DNA of 11,613 nucleotides from UBA6901 sp964355495 (GCA_964355495.1 CAYHES010000077.1:1-11613), one strand, 5' to 3'; positions 1-8,046 are shown, counted from the first letter of the stretch. The notes: generated from the sequence alone by a model not told the origin. Numbers and translations are program-made.

Positions 1-49
1 GGGCGAGAAGCGCAGGGGGTGTCGGCGGCTCCGGGGCGGCCTTCTTTTT

Positions 50-86
50 GGTTACATTTTTCTTGGCCGAACAAGAAAAAGTAACC
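50..86. repeat. Inverted repeat, 15-bp arms with a one-base bulge
   Basis: The left arm at 50-65 and the right arm at 72-86 are complementary along their whole length (GGTTAC...TTTTTCTTG against CAAGAAAAAGTAACC). The only defect is one extra A at position 56, and the loop is six bases (GCCGAA). The arm sequence resembles dispersed intergenic palindromes that I recall from gamma- and betaproteobacteria. It could act as a bidirectional terminator or RNA-stabilising hairpin, because both strands have a run of T or A inside the stem, but no function can be shown from this window. Confidence 0.7.
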
Positions 87-195
87 CGCCGCCGCGCGGC
101 CAGCGGCACCTTAGCAGTTCAAGCATCGCCGCAGGCGATACACCTTCACCCTCTCCCTGGCCATCTCCCTCAAGGGATAGGGGATAGTTAAGGTT

Positions 196-212
196 GGTGC
201 GTGGAACGCACC
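196..212 (-). terminator. Hairpin immediately after the hrpB stop codon
   Basis: GGTGCGT (196-202) and ACGCACC (206-212) form a perfect 7-bp stem with a 3-base loop, directly after the hrpB TAG (215-213). No T-run follows on the minus strand, so it is not a canonical intrinsic terminator. The stem is more likely part of a dispersed repeat that also supplies or borders the stop codon. Its position fits an mRNA 3'-end stabiliser or weak terminator. Confidence 0.45.
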
Positions 213-2729
213 CTACATTCGCCGCTTGGCCCGTGCCGTCGGCACGGCATTCCACGGATCATCCGGCCACGGGTGTTTGGGGTAGCGGCCCTTGAGTTCC
301 TTTTTCACTTCCGCATAGGTTCGTTCCCAGAATCCTTTCAGGTCTTGCGTCACCTGGATCGGCCGGCGCGCGGGCGACAAGAGATGCAACGTCACCGGCA
401 CGCGCCCGCGCGCGATGCGCGGGGTGTCGGCGAGTCCGAACATCTCCTGCAGCTTCACCGCCAGCACCGGTGATTCACCGGGTTTGTATTCGAGCTTGAG
501 CTGCGAGCCACTCGGCACGGCAATGTGTGTAGGCGCATCACTGTCGAGTTGCTGACCCTGCTTCCAGTCGAGACGCGCCTTGAGAATGGCGGGCAGATCG
601 AGGCGCGCGAGATGATCGCGGCGCGTGATGCCATCGAGATACGGCGCGAGCCAGTCGTCGAGTGTGGCGGCGAGCGCAGTGTCCGACACATCCGGCCAGC
701 TTTCCTCCGGGAACCACTGGCGCAGGCTGAGCACGCGCGCCTGCCACTGGCGTGCTTCGTCGGTCCACGGCAGCACGTCCAGTCCCAAGCGCCGCACACC
801 TTCGAGCATGGCGGCGCGCAGTTTCGCAGGGCCGGCGTTCCTTAACGGCGCACTGTCCAGCACCAGCGCGCCGAGGCGCTCGACACGGCGCGCGACCACG
901 ATCTGCTGCTCCGCGTCCCAGCGCACTTCTTCTTCGCTTTTCACGTGGCCGGGCATGAGCATGGGCAACCGCTCTGCACGCAGGGTTGCGGCCAGATAGA
1001 TCAAGCCCTCGCCTTCTCCGGCATCGAGCGTGGCGGCGACCAGAAACGGCTGGCGCAAGCGGATTTCCCATTCCGGCAGGCGCGCACCGCGGCCGTTGGC
1101 GAGCAGATAGGCCGGGCCGTTCGGCGCGCGCTGTTGGGCGATGCGGTCCGGATAGGCCAGCGCCAGCAACTGGCCGGCATCGTCGGGATCGAAGCCCGCG
1201 GCTTCGTCACGCGCGCCGATCAGGCGCCGCCACTGGCGCGCGGCCTGATCTACACGCGCACAGCCGTTGGCGTCGGCGCCGCGCGCCTCCGCACCCTTGC
1301 GGCCTTGCTGGCGGAACACGCGCAGCACCTCGAGGCGTTCGGTGAGATCACAGGAACGGCGCGCTTCGCCCATGAGGATGTCGCGTTCAGAGATGAGTGC
1401 GGCGATGTCGCAGGCGAGCGCGCCACGCTGCATTTTTTCCGCGGCGCGCAGCATGTGCGCAAGGCGCGGGTGCAGCGGCAACTGCGCCATGGCGCGGCCG
1501 GCGGTGGTGATGCGGCCCTGTTCATCGAGCGCATCCAGCTCCACCAGCAGGTCGCGCGCCTGCGCGAGGGACGCGGCCGGTGGCGGATCGAGCCAGGCGA
1601 GGCTGGTGGCGTCCTGCACGCCCCAGGCAGACAGTTCGAGCGCCAGTGGTACGAGATCGGCGCTGCGGATTTCCGGGATCGCCTGCGGAATCAGGCCGCG
1701 CTGCGTGGTCTCGCCCCACAGCCGGTAACAGACGCCGGGCGCGGTACGGCCGGCGCGGCCGGCGCGCTGCTCGGCCGAGGCGCGCGAAATGCGCTGGGTC
1801 ACGAGACGCGATAGCCCGCTCTTCGGATCGAACTGCGGCACGCGCGCGTAACCCGAGTCCACCACCACACGCACCCCGTCGATGGTCAGGCTGGTCTCGG
1901 CGATGGGCGTGGCCAGCACCACCTTGCGCCGCCCCGTTGCGCCGCCCGGACGGATGGCGCGCTCCTGCTGTTCCCACGGCAGGTCGCCGTACAACGGATA
2001 GATATCGACTTGGCTGTTCTTGAGCGTCGCCTCGATGTGGCTCTGGGTGCGGCGGATCTCCCAGGCGCCGGGCAGGAACGCCAGCACGTCACCTTCATGT
2101 TCGCCAAGCGCGCGCAGAATCGCCTGCGCCACAACATCGGGTAGCCGCCCTTCCGGATCGCGTGGCAGGTATTGCACGTCCACCGGAAAGCTGCGGCCTT
2201 CGCTGCTGACGATGGGTGCATTGTTCAGCAGGCGTGACACGGCCGCGCCGTCCAGCGTGGCGGACATAACCAGGATTTTCAGATCGTCGCGCAGACCGCG
2301 CTGACTGTCGAGGCACAGCGCCAGCGCCAGGTCGGCGTGCAGGTGGCGCTCGTGGAATTCGTCGAAAATCACCAGCCCCACGCCTTCCAGGGCTGGGTCG
2401 TTCTGCAAGCGGCGGGTAAGTATGCCTTCGGTCAGCACCTCGATGCGCGTGGCCTTCGACACCTTGCTCTCGAAGCGGATGCGGTAGCCGACCATCGCAC
2501 CGACATTTTCGCCACGCAACTGACTCATGCGCCCAGCAGCGGCGCGCGCCGCCAGCCGGCGCGGTTCGAGCATGACAATGCTCTTGCCCTTCAACCATGG
2601 CTCGTCGAGCAGTGCCAACGGCACCAGGGTGGTCTTGCCCGCGCCCGGCGGTGCTTGCAGTACCACTGCGGTATTGCTGGTCAACGCCTCGCGCAGGCGT
2701 GGCAGGGCTTCTTCAATGGGCAGAGTCAT
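213..2729 (-). CDS. hrpB: HrpB-type ATP-dependent DEAH/DExH-box RNA helicase
   Basis: 838 residues, close to the usual 800-850 of HrpB. The helicase core carries Walker A GAGKTT at residues 29-34, the DEFH box at 123-126, SAT at 156-158, AETSLTIDGV at about 277-286 and motif VI QRAGRAGR at 321-328. After the helicase-associated region comes the HrpB-specific C-terminus, with the stretch LLSPARRPIQVTQDLKGFW and then GRYPKHPWPDDP near the end. HrpB proteins are cytoplasmic NTP-dependent helicases of the DEAH group. Their physiological substrate is poorly defined, although relatives act in RNA processing. The ATG at 2729 has no strong Shine-Dalgarno, but the motifs begin soon after it and no better start is evident. 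The gene lies 119 bp downstream of the dehydrogenase gene across a repeat element, so it may be transcribed separately. Family assignment is secure; the exact role is not. Confidence 0.96.
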   Translation of the reverse strand: MTLPIEEALPRLREALTSNTAVVLQAPPGAGKTTLVPLALLDEPWLKGKSIVMLEPRRLAARAAAGRMSQLRGENVGAMVGYRIRFESKVSKATRIEVLTEGILTRRLQNDPALEGVGLVIFDEFHERHLHADLALALCLDSQRGLRDDLKILVMSATLDGAAVSRLLNNAPIVSSEGRSFPVDVQYLPRDPEGRLPDVVAQAILRALGEHEGDVLAFLPGAWEIRRTQSHIEATLKNSQVDIYPLYGDLPWEQQERAIRPGGATGRRKVVLATPIAETSLTIDGVRVVVDSGYARVPQFDPKSGLSRLVTQRISRASAEQRAGRAGRTAPGVCYRLWGETTQRGLIPQAIPEIRSADLVPLALELSAWGVQDATSLAWLDPPPAASLAQARDLLVELDALDEQGRITTAGRAMAQLPLHPRLAHMLRAAEKMQRGALACDIAALISERDILMGEARRSCDLTERLEVLRVFRQQGRKGAEARGADANGCARVDQAARQWRRLIGARDEAAGFDPDDAGQLLALAYPDRIAQQRAPNGPAYLLANGRGARLPEWEIRLRQPFLVAATLDAGEGEGLIYLAATLRAERLPMLMPGHVKSEEEVRWDAEQQIVVARRVERLGALVLDSAPLRNAGPAKLRAAMLEGVRRLGLDVLPWTDEARQWQARVLSLRQWFPEESWPDVSDTALAATLDDWLAPYLDGITRRDHLARLDLPAILKARLDWKQGQQLDSDAPTHIAVPSGSQLKLEYKPGESPVLAVKLQEMFGLADTPRIARGRVPVTLHLLSPARRPIQVTQDLKGFWERTYAEVKKELKGRYPKHPWPDDPWNAVPTARAKRRM

Positions 2730-2753
2730 TTGACTGTATTAAAAAGTCCAAAG

Positions 2754-2842
2754 CAGCCGCGGATGAACGCAGATGTGTACAGATAGGAAACGAGGATAAC
2801 AAGACATAGTCATCTGCGCCTATCTGTGTTCATCTGCGGCTG
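2754..2842. repeat. Inverted-repeat element filling the hrpB-dehydrogenase gap
   Basis: The left end (from 2754, CAGCCGCGGATGAACGCAGAT) and the reverse complement of the right end (2842 leftwards, CAGCCGCAGATGAACACAGAT) match over 21 bases with two differences. The core is unrelated and about 40 bases long. The element occupies nearly all of the 119-bp gap. Its arms look like a dispersed intergenic repeat that I recall from many proteobacterial genomes. No coding potential is seen. It could fold into a long stem in RNA and separate the transcription or mRNA decay of the two genes; that is inference. Confidence 0.65.
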
Positions 2843-2848
2843 AAAATA

Positions 2849-3796
2849 TTACACAACACGATTACGGCTTTCGCCGAGCAAGAATGCGGCGATGTTCTCG
2901 ACCACCTCGTCGGCGAGCTGCTGCTGCGCCTGACGGCTCGCCCAGGCGATGTGCGGGGTTACAAGAAGGTTGGGAATATTCGCGCTGAGCAGTGGATGAT
3001 CCGCCGGCGGTGGCTCGACGGTGAGGACATCCACCGCGGCGCCGGCCAGCTGCCCGGCGCGCAGTGCCCCGACTAGGGCCAGTTCGTCCACCACCCCGCC
3101 GCGTGCGCTGTTGATGAGCATGGCCGATGGCTTCATGCGCGCCAGCTCGGCGGCGCCGATCAAATTGCGGGTCGCGGGCGTGAGCGGCACATGCAGGCTC
3201 AAGACATCCGCCTCGGCCAGCACCTGCTCGAACGCGACACGACCGGGGCGCAGCGGCGCAGCGCGCTGCTCGGCCAGCAGCACGCGCATGTTGAATGCGG
3301 CGCCGAGCCTCGCCACGGACTGGCCGAGCGTGCCGCCACCGATCACACCGAGCGTGGAACCGGCCAGGTCTTCGATTGGCCAGTTGTGCAGACAGAAGTT
3401 CTCGGCGCGCGACCAGGTACCGTTCGTGGCCGCCGCCGCATAAGCGATCAGGTTACGGCGCAGTGCCAGCAGCACCGTGAACACATGCTCCGGCACGCTG
3501 TGCGTGGCGTAGTCGCGCACGTTGCAGACGCCGATACCGAGGCGCCGGGCGGCGTCGAGATCGACATGATCGACGCCGGTGGCGGCCACGGCGACCAGCT
3601 TGAGCTGCGGCAGATTTTCCAGCAGCACGGCGGGAAGCTTCACCTTGTTGGTCACGACCACCGCGGCCTCGGCCGCGTGGGTCAATACTTCGCCGGGCGC
3701 CGTGCGCGCATGTTCTTGCCAGTCGGCGGCAAGGCGCGCCACCGGAAAAGCGATGGAAGCGGAGAAAGTGCTGCGATCGAGGAAGACGATTCTCAT
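2849..3796 (-). CDS. D-2-hydroxyacid dehydrogenase (glycerate dehydrogenase-like)
   Basis: 315 residues from the ATG at 3796; an in-frame TTG at 3802 adds two residues but has no better ribosome site. The D-isomer-specific 2-hydroxyacid dehydrogenase fold is clear. The Rossmann motif GxGxxG is at residues 153-158 (GGGTLG), followed by the catalytic residues Arg232 (SARGG), Glu261 (VEPPP) and His282 (TPHIAW). An acidic residue (Glu176) at the end of the second Rossmann strand favours NAD(H) over NADP(H). The best family match from memory is glycerate/hydroxypyruvate reductase (HprA-like), which interconverts hydroxypyruvate and D-glycerate in the cytoplasm. Other 2-oxoacid substrates cannot be excluded. 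It starts 34 bp after the hydratase-like gene on the same strand, so the two are probably co-transcribed. Fold and catalytic triad are certain; substrate is inferred. Confidence 0.92.
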   Translation of the reverse strand: MRIVFLDRSTFSASIAFPVARLAADWQEHARTAPGEVLTHAAEAAVVVTNKVKLPAVLLENLPQLKLVAVAATGVDHVDLDAARRLGIGVCNVRDYATHSVPEHVFTVLLALRRNLIAYAAAATNGTWSRAENFCLHNWPIEDLAGSTLGVIGGGTLGQSVARLGAAFNMRVLLAEQRAAPLRPGRVAFEQVLAEADVLSLHVPLTPATRNLIGAAELARMKPSAMLINSARGGVVDELALVGALRAGQLAGAAVDVLTVEPPPADHPLLSANIPNLLVTPHIAWASRQAQQQLADEVVENIAAFLLGESRNRVV

Positions 3797-3830
3797 GCAC
3801 AAGATCCAGTCAACATCTCAGCGACCTGTC

Positions 3831-4553
3831 TCAAGGCCCGGCGAAGTCCAGTGTAATGCGCTCGAACGAGGACATCTCAACATCGATATGAGTTCCCGGG
3901 TGGACCGCAATTGGCTCAATGATGGCGCCACAGATCATCCAGTCGCCGGCCGCGAGTTGCTCGCCATGCTGGCTTAACGTCTCGGCGGCCAGCTGCACCA
4001 GTTCACCGAAGCGCTCCGGCAGGCGCAGCGGCTCGCTCTCCCGCACAGGCTGGCCATCCACATGCAGGCGCGCCTGTATCGTCTGCCGCGGGGCGGATGG
4101 AATCGCATGCTGCTCGGGGCCGAGCAACACGGCAGCCTGATACAGATTGCCGCGCAACAGGGCCTCGATACCATCCAGCGGCTGGGTCACGTCCACCACT
4201 TCCACGGCCGGCGCATAGGCAGCGATGGCACTTTCTGCCTCCGTCATGCTAACACCCGCCGCGACATCGCGGCCCATGCGAATCGCGACCTCGACCTCGG
4301 CCTTGATGACGGCGTGCGCCGGCATCCGGAAGACACCGCCCGATGCCAGCAGTCGGTCGCGGCGCAGGAAACCGAGCACCGGCGCCGCCAGCCCCATGCG
4401 CTGCTGCGAGGCGTGGTCGCCGAAACCGATCTTCCAGCCGAGGCGGTTGCCCTGTGCCTGCACCGTGCGGCGCCATTGCGCGAGCTGTGCCTGCATGCCG
4501 CGCCGCATCGCCGTGACGAGCGCGCCGGATGTCCCATTAGCGGTTTCATTCAT
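3831..4553 (-). CDS. 2-keto-4-pentenoate hydratase / fumarylacetoacetase-family protein
   Basis: 240 residues, slightly shorter than MhpD-type hydratases (about 260). The family signature GWKIG is at residues 39-43, and the likely divalent-metal ligands Glu86, Glu88 (AEVEVAI) and Glu118 (AVEVVD) are in the expected order. MhpD/XylJ enzymes hydrate 2-hydroxypenta-2,4-dienoate in meta-cleavage pathways; related decarboxylases and other 2-oxoacid enzymes share the fold. No ring-cleavage dioxygenase, aldolase or other catabolic gene is nearby, so a classical aromatic pathway is not supported here. The neighbour 34 bp downstream is a 2-hydroxyacid dehydrogenase, which suggests a shared 2-oxoacid metabolite. 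The ATG at 4553 is used because it precedes the conserved N-terminal helix; no clear Shine-Dalgarno is seen. Family is confident, reaction uncertain. Confidence 0.85.
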   Translation of the reverse strand: MNETANGTSGALVTAMRRGMQAQLAQWRRTVQAQGNRLGWKIGFGDHASQQRMGLAAPVLGFLRRDRLLASGGVFRMPAHAVIKAEVEVAIRMGRDVAAGVSMTEAESAIAAYAPAVEVVDVTQPLDGIEALLRGNLYQAAVLLGPEQHAIPSAPRQTIQARLHVDGQPVRESEPLRLPERFGELVQLAAETLSQHGEQLAAGDWMICGAIIEPIAVHPGTHIDVEMSSFERITLDFAGP

Positions 4554-4882
4554 GGCGCGGTCCGCGTGCAGCAGGGAAGGATGTACATGTTCTGCCCAAC
4601 CGCTCCGGGAAAATGCGAAGGTAGCATTCTAACTGGCTTGGCGGATAGACGCCCATCCCGACACGGTGACAGGGCCTGCGACCAGGGAACCTCTGATTAA
4701 ATTCGCTATCGTCATGCCGGCGAAAGCTGGCATCCAGGAAAGTCTGTTAAAACCACCGGATTCCGGCTTCGCCGGAATGACGAAAAAGGCGAGCGTGTAC
4801 TTGTTCGGAGCTTCCCTGGCGGGCAACGATACAGGCTGATTATTCTGCGTCAGTAGCGGAGTGCGCACTGGGTTGTCGTCGT
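4554..4882. other. Intergenic region, no gene; holds a MITE-like repeat
   Basis: This 329-bp stretch separates the GGDEF-EAL gene from the hydratase-like gene. A minus-strand open frame (4629-4934) overlaps the 3' end of the signalling gene and mainly translates the palindromic repeat, so it is not called. A TAGAAT hexamer on the minus strand at about 4632-4627 could be a -10 box for the downstream gene, but there is no convincing -35 at the right distance. Apart from the repeat at 4709-4783, nothing else is recognisable. Confidence 0.6.
4709..4783. repeat. MITE-like palindromic repeat (GTCATGCCGGCGAAAGC type)
   Basis: The left end TCGTCATGCCGGCGAAAGC (from 4709) and the right end GGCTTCGCCGGAATGACGA (up to 4782) are imperfect inverted repeats of about 27 bases enclosing a short centre. 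Translated, it gives the PAFAGMT-like string often seen where such repeats are mis-annotated as genes. Dispersed intergenic repeats of this type are familiar from many proteobacteria. The folded RNA may end or stabilise the upstream GGDEF-EAL transcript, because no other terminator is seen after that gene. Confidence 0.75.
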
Positions 4883-7147
4883 TCAGGCCTCGACGCAACC
4901 TTGCCCTATTTTCCAGGGACTGGCGTTGAACCACTCGTCGATTTGCACGACATCCATCGGTCGCCCTGAATAGTAGCCCTGAATGCTGTCACAGCCGAGA
5001 ATTTCGAGAAGGTCCCAGGTCTCCTTATTCTCCACGCCCTCGGCCACCACCCGGTAGCCGAGGTTGTGGGCAAGATCGACCGTTGAGCGGACAATGACCG
5101 CGTCGTTCTCATCGCGCGCCATTTCCAGCACAAACGACTTGTCGATCTTCAGGGTATGCAACGGCAGCTTCTTGAGGTAGGCGAGCGAAGAATAGCCGGT
5201 GCCATAGTCATCGATGGTGATGGTAATGCCGGCTTCATTCAGCTTCTGCAGAACCTGCGCACCATGCCCGATGTCGGCCATGAGCACATTCTCGGTGATC
5301 TCGATCTCAAGGCAGTCGGGCGGGGTTCCGTTGGAACGGATCATCTCCTGGAGCCTGTCGATCAAATCGGGCTGCTGAAAACTGCGGCCCGCCATGTTCA
5401 CGGCGACGCGCAGGGAACGACCGGAATTGCGCCACCGCCGGCATTGCTTCAACGCCTCCGACATCACCCAGTCGGTGATGGGATTGATGAGGCCATGGCG
5501 CTCGGCCATGGGAATGAACGCATCCGGCTCCACCAGGCCGCGCTGCGGGTGCTGCCAGCGGATCAGCGCCTCGACGCCGACCACGCGGCGCGTGTGCAGA
5601 TCGATCTGTGGCTGGTAATGCAAGACAAACTCCTGATTTTCGATCGCGCGCCGCAGTTCGCCCGAGAGTTGCAGGCGCTCCGGGGTATGCGGATCGCTGG
5701 CGGCGTCGTAGAACACATGCGCGATATCCCGGTGCTTGGCGCCGTACATGGCCACATCCGCGCGGCTCATGAGTGTATCCATTTCCTCGCCGTGCTCGGG
5801 AAAAACGGCGATGCCGATACCCGCGCCGAGATACAGTTCTTGCCCGGCATGCGGGAACGGTTTCGCGAAGCAGGCGAGAATATTCTGCGCCACTCGTTCG
5901 GCGGTCTTGCGCCCGTCCTTCACGTCCGGCAGAAGAATGGCGAACTCGTCGCCACCGAGGCGCGCGAGCGTATCGGCGTCGCGCAGCACGGCCTTGAGAC
6001 GCTCCGCCACCACCCGCAGAATGGCATCCCCGGCCGGATGACCGAGGGTGTCATTGATCTCCTTGAAGTGATTCAGGTCCATGAGCATCAGCACCACATG
6101 CGGGCGACCGCTGTTGCGGCGCGCCGAGGCAATGGCCTGATCCAGCCGATCGAGAAACAGCGCGCGGTTGTGCAGGCCGGTAAGGCTGTCGGTCGTGGCC
6201 AGGCGGTGCAGGCGCTCGATGGTGAGTTTGGCGTCGGTGGCATCCTCCATCAGCCCGTCGATGCGCACCACCCGGCCGCTGGCATCGCGGAACGGCTGGA
6301 ATACGCGCCGGAACCAGCGCACGCTCTCGCCCGGCGCGTGCACACGGCTTTCCACCTCGACCTGTTCGCCGCGCAGCGCCTGCTGCCAGGCAAGCCTGAC
6401 GGTCTCGCGGTCCTCCGGCACGGTCCAGCCGAGACAGGGAATGGGCATCTCGATGTCGAGATTGCAGATCTTGCGCGTTGACGGGCTGACGTACAGCGGC
6501 CGGTTGTTCAGCACGTCCACCGACCACAGGATCTGCGGCAGGTTGGCCAGCAGGTTCGTCACTTGTCCCTGCAAGTCCTCCAGCAGGCGGTGTTCGGTTT
6601 CGACCGCCTGCATGGCGGCATCCCAGTAGCCTTCGAGCATGAGGCCCATGTCGCGGAACAGGAGCTTGGTGACGGCATCTTCGAGCTTATATTTTTCGGC
6701 TGCGGAAATGGCCGCGTTACTCTGCATGCGCGCATGCAGGTGGTCCCAGTAGAGCCGGTACGCGCCCATGACCCATACCGGCTCGATGCCGAAGCGCTGG
6801 TGCAGTCCGCCGACATGCGCTAGACGCTCGGCCGATTTATCGTCGGTATTGCCGGTGAGGAAACTCCAGAGGTGCTGCAACTGCGTGCGCACCAGGCCGG
6901 CGATCTCGCCGCCGCGCTCTGCATGGCGCTTCAGGATGTCGGCCGTGGCTGGATAGGCCTGGAGGTAGGAATAAAAGGTCTCGGTAAATTCCTCGCTGTC
7001 TTCGATCAGGGTGTTGTGGAAGCGCTTCAGGATGCGCCGGTCGGCATCCTCGATACCGAGGAACTGGTTGAATGCCTCGTTGATACTACGCTTGTCGTAG
7101 CGACGAACTGTGGGCTGGGGAAGAATGTTGCCGGATTTATCGGTCAC
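4883..7147 (-). CDS. Globin-coupled sensor with PAS, GGDEF and EAL domains
   Basis: 754 residues. An N-terminal protoglobin-type sensor spans about 20-195, with the proximal-histidine candidate His116 in GLHQRFGIEP and a possible distal-pocket Tyr59 in TETFYS. A PAS/PAC-like segment spans about 197-308. The GGDEF domain (about 312-475) has Asp357 for metal, GGDEF at 398-402 and an intact inhibitory I-site RxxD at 389-392. The EAL domain (about 495-745) has EAL at 526-528, EITEN, DDYGTGYSS, KIDKSF, VAEGVE and QGYY. No membrane segment is seen, so it is probably cytosolic. It should sense a haem ligand such as O2 and make and/or degrade c-di-GMP; which activity dominates cannot be read from sequence. 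The start is a GTG at 7147 with no clear Shine-Dalgarno; an in-frame stop lies only 12 codons upstream and no ATG is available before residue 127. A TTGACA at 7210-7205 may be a -35 element but lacks a good -10. Confidence 0.93.
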   Translation of the reverse strand: MTDKSGNILPQPTVRRYDKRSINEAFNQFLGIEDADRRILKRFHNTLIEDSEEFTETFYSYLQAYPATADILKRHAERGGEIAGLVRTQLQHLWSFLTGNTDDKSAERLAHVGGLHQRFGIEPVWVMGAYRLYWDHLHARMQSNAAISAAEKYKLEDAVTKLLFRDMGLMLEGYWDAAMQAVETEHRLLEDLQGQVTNLLANLPQILWSVDVLNNRPLYVSPSTRKICNLDIEMPIPCLGWTVPEDRETVRLAWQQALRGEQVEVESRVHAPGESVRWFRRVFQPFRDASGRVVRIDGLMEDATDAKLTIERLHRLATTDSLTGLHNRALFLDRLDQAIASARRNSGRPHVVLMLMDLNHFKEINDTLGHPAGDAILRVVAERLKAVLRDADTLARLGGDEFAILLPDVKDGRKTAERVAQNILACFAKPFPHAGQELYLGAGIGIAVFPEHGEEMDTLMSRADVAMYGAKHRDIAHVFYDAASDPHTPERLQLSGELRRAIENQEFVLHYQPQIDLHTRRVVGVEALIRWQHPQRGLVEPDAFIPMAERHGLINPITDWVMSEALKQCRRWRNSGRSLRVAVNMAGRSFQQPDLIDRLQEMIRSNGTPPDCLEIEITENVLMADIGHGAQVLQKLNEAGITITIDDYGTGYSSLAYLKKLPLHTLKIDKSFVLEMARDENDAVIVRSTVDLAHNLGYRVVAEGVENKETWDLLEILGCDSIQGYYSGRPMDVVQIDEWFNASPWKIGQGCVEA

Positions 7148-7363
7148 AGTGGCTGTGGTGTCTGGACGGTTATTGTTTTTTCAATGGCAGGCACCGCGCG
7201 TCCATGTCAACGGTGCCGGCCTGTTGTCATCTGTCCTGTTATCAACAGCTTAAACCATAAACTAACCGATATTGGCGAGATTCACTACAGGAAAATTGTG
7301 GGCACAGGAAGATTAGTAATTACTGATATTCAACACATCCCAAAGCGGTCGCACCGTACCGAG

Positions 7364-8038
7364 TCAGGCGCGCAGCGTGCGCCAAACGCGCTTGAGTGCA
7401 CGCGCCAGTCTTTCGATGCGGGTACGCCGGTAATACACCCGATCCGCCGCACTCATGCGCTCCAACCGGCCCTGATATTTGAACTTGGCCCACTGGTTGA
7501 AATCGAGACGCGCGGCAAAGCGGTAGTGAAAATGGTTGAACGGCGCGAATCCGGACTTGCGGATCACGGCCGCCCCGAAATCGAGCAGGCACGGGTGCCG
7601 GCCGTCCACCAGCAGCAGGTTGTCCTGCTTCTGCAAATCGCTGTGCGCGATACCGCGTGCGTGCAATGTCTTGATGTGCCCCAGCAGCTCGGCAAAGAAC
7701 GCCTCGCGATCGGCGATCCCGGCATGGCGCGCGGGCGCGCCCTCGATGTACTCCAGCACCAGATAGCGCTTGCGCAGCAGGCCGTAGCAGCGCGGCGCGG
7801 CCGGGAAGTCGGTGAGCTGTGCGTAGACGCGCGCCTCGTGGCGCAGCATGAGCGTGGCGATCCACTTGTGGATGCCGCGTCCGGCCGGGACCTTGATGAC
7901 CAGGCGCCGGTGCTTGTCCTGATAGAGGAGCGTTTGGCCCTGATAGCCGTGGGCGAGACGATGCTGGCCGGTGGCGAGACTGTCTTCGGTCCAGCGGGCC
8001 AATGCGTCTTCGGAAAGACCGTCGAGGCCGCGGAGCAT
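7364..8038 (-). CDS. Small protein-kinase-fold enzyme, LPS kinase (Kdo/WaaP-like) type
   Basis: 224 residues from the ATG at 8038. A longer frame to 8140 exists, but it runs through the upstream gene and its extra residues lack family features. Kinase hallmarks are the ATP-anchoring Lys49 (LVIKVP), Glu68 (RHEARVY), the catalytic loop HSDLQKQDN with Asp134, and DFG at 153-155. The loop has Asn140 six residues after Asp134 rather than the usual five, a spacing I associate with bacterial LPS-kinase/RIO-like relatives. The C-terminal 50 residues are strongly basic (YYRRTRIERLARALKRVWR), suggesting membrane- or nucleic-acid-surface association. The ATG begins 8 bp after the stop of the ICMT-like gene, so the two are translationally linked. 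The substrate is unknown; a lipid or LPS sugar, or a protein, are all possible. Confidence 0.8.
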   Translation of the reverse strand: MLRGLDGLSEDALARWTEDSLATGQHRLAHGYQGQTLLYQDKHRRLVIKVPAGRGIHKWIATLMLRHEARVYAQLTDFPAAPRCYGLLRKRYLVLEYIEGAPARHAGIADREAFFAELLGHIKTLHARGIAHSDLQKQDNLLLVDGRHPCLLDFGAAVIRKSGFAPFNHFHYRFAARLDFNQWAKFKYQGRLERMSAADRVYYRRTRIERLARALKRVWRTLRA

Positions 8039-8046
8039 GCCCGGGC

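Larger units (their letters stand above)
1..212. other. Gene-free stretch made of short palindromic repeats
   Basis: No credible gene is seen here. The stretch downstream of hrpB is a mosaic of short inverted repeats: an imperfect palindrome at 50-86, a small hairpin with ATCGCC/GGCGAT arms at 125-139, a CCCT/AGGG-rich segment at about 145-190, and a perfect hairpin at 196-212 that abuts the hrpB stop codon. A minus-strand reading frame through this region (52-255) shares its right end with the last hrpB codons in another frame. Apart from that it translates only repeats, so it is not called. Confidence 0.6.

Noticed and set aside
945..1814. Long plus-strand open frame opposite hrpB
   Set aside because: It is antisense to a well-supported helicase gene, has no recognisable domain, and long antisense frames are common in GC-rich genes.
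4629..4934. Minus-strand 101-codon frame
   Set aside because: It contains the translated palindromic repeat (PAFAGMT-type string) and overlaps the end of the GGDEF-EAL gene.
5156..6481. 441-codon plus-strand frame opposite the GGDEF-EAL gene
   Set aside because: It mirrors conserved catalytic motifs of the minus-strand gene; composition is a codon-bias artefact and no family is recognised.
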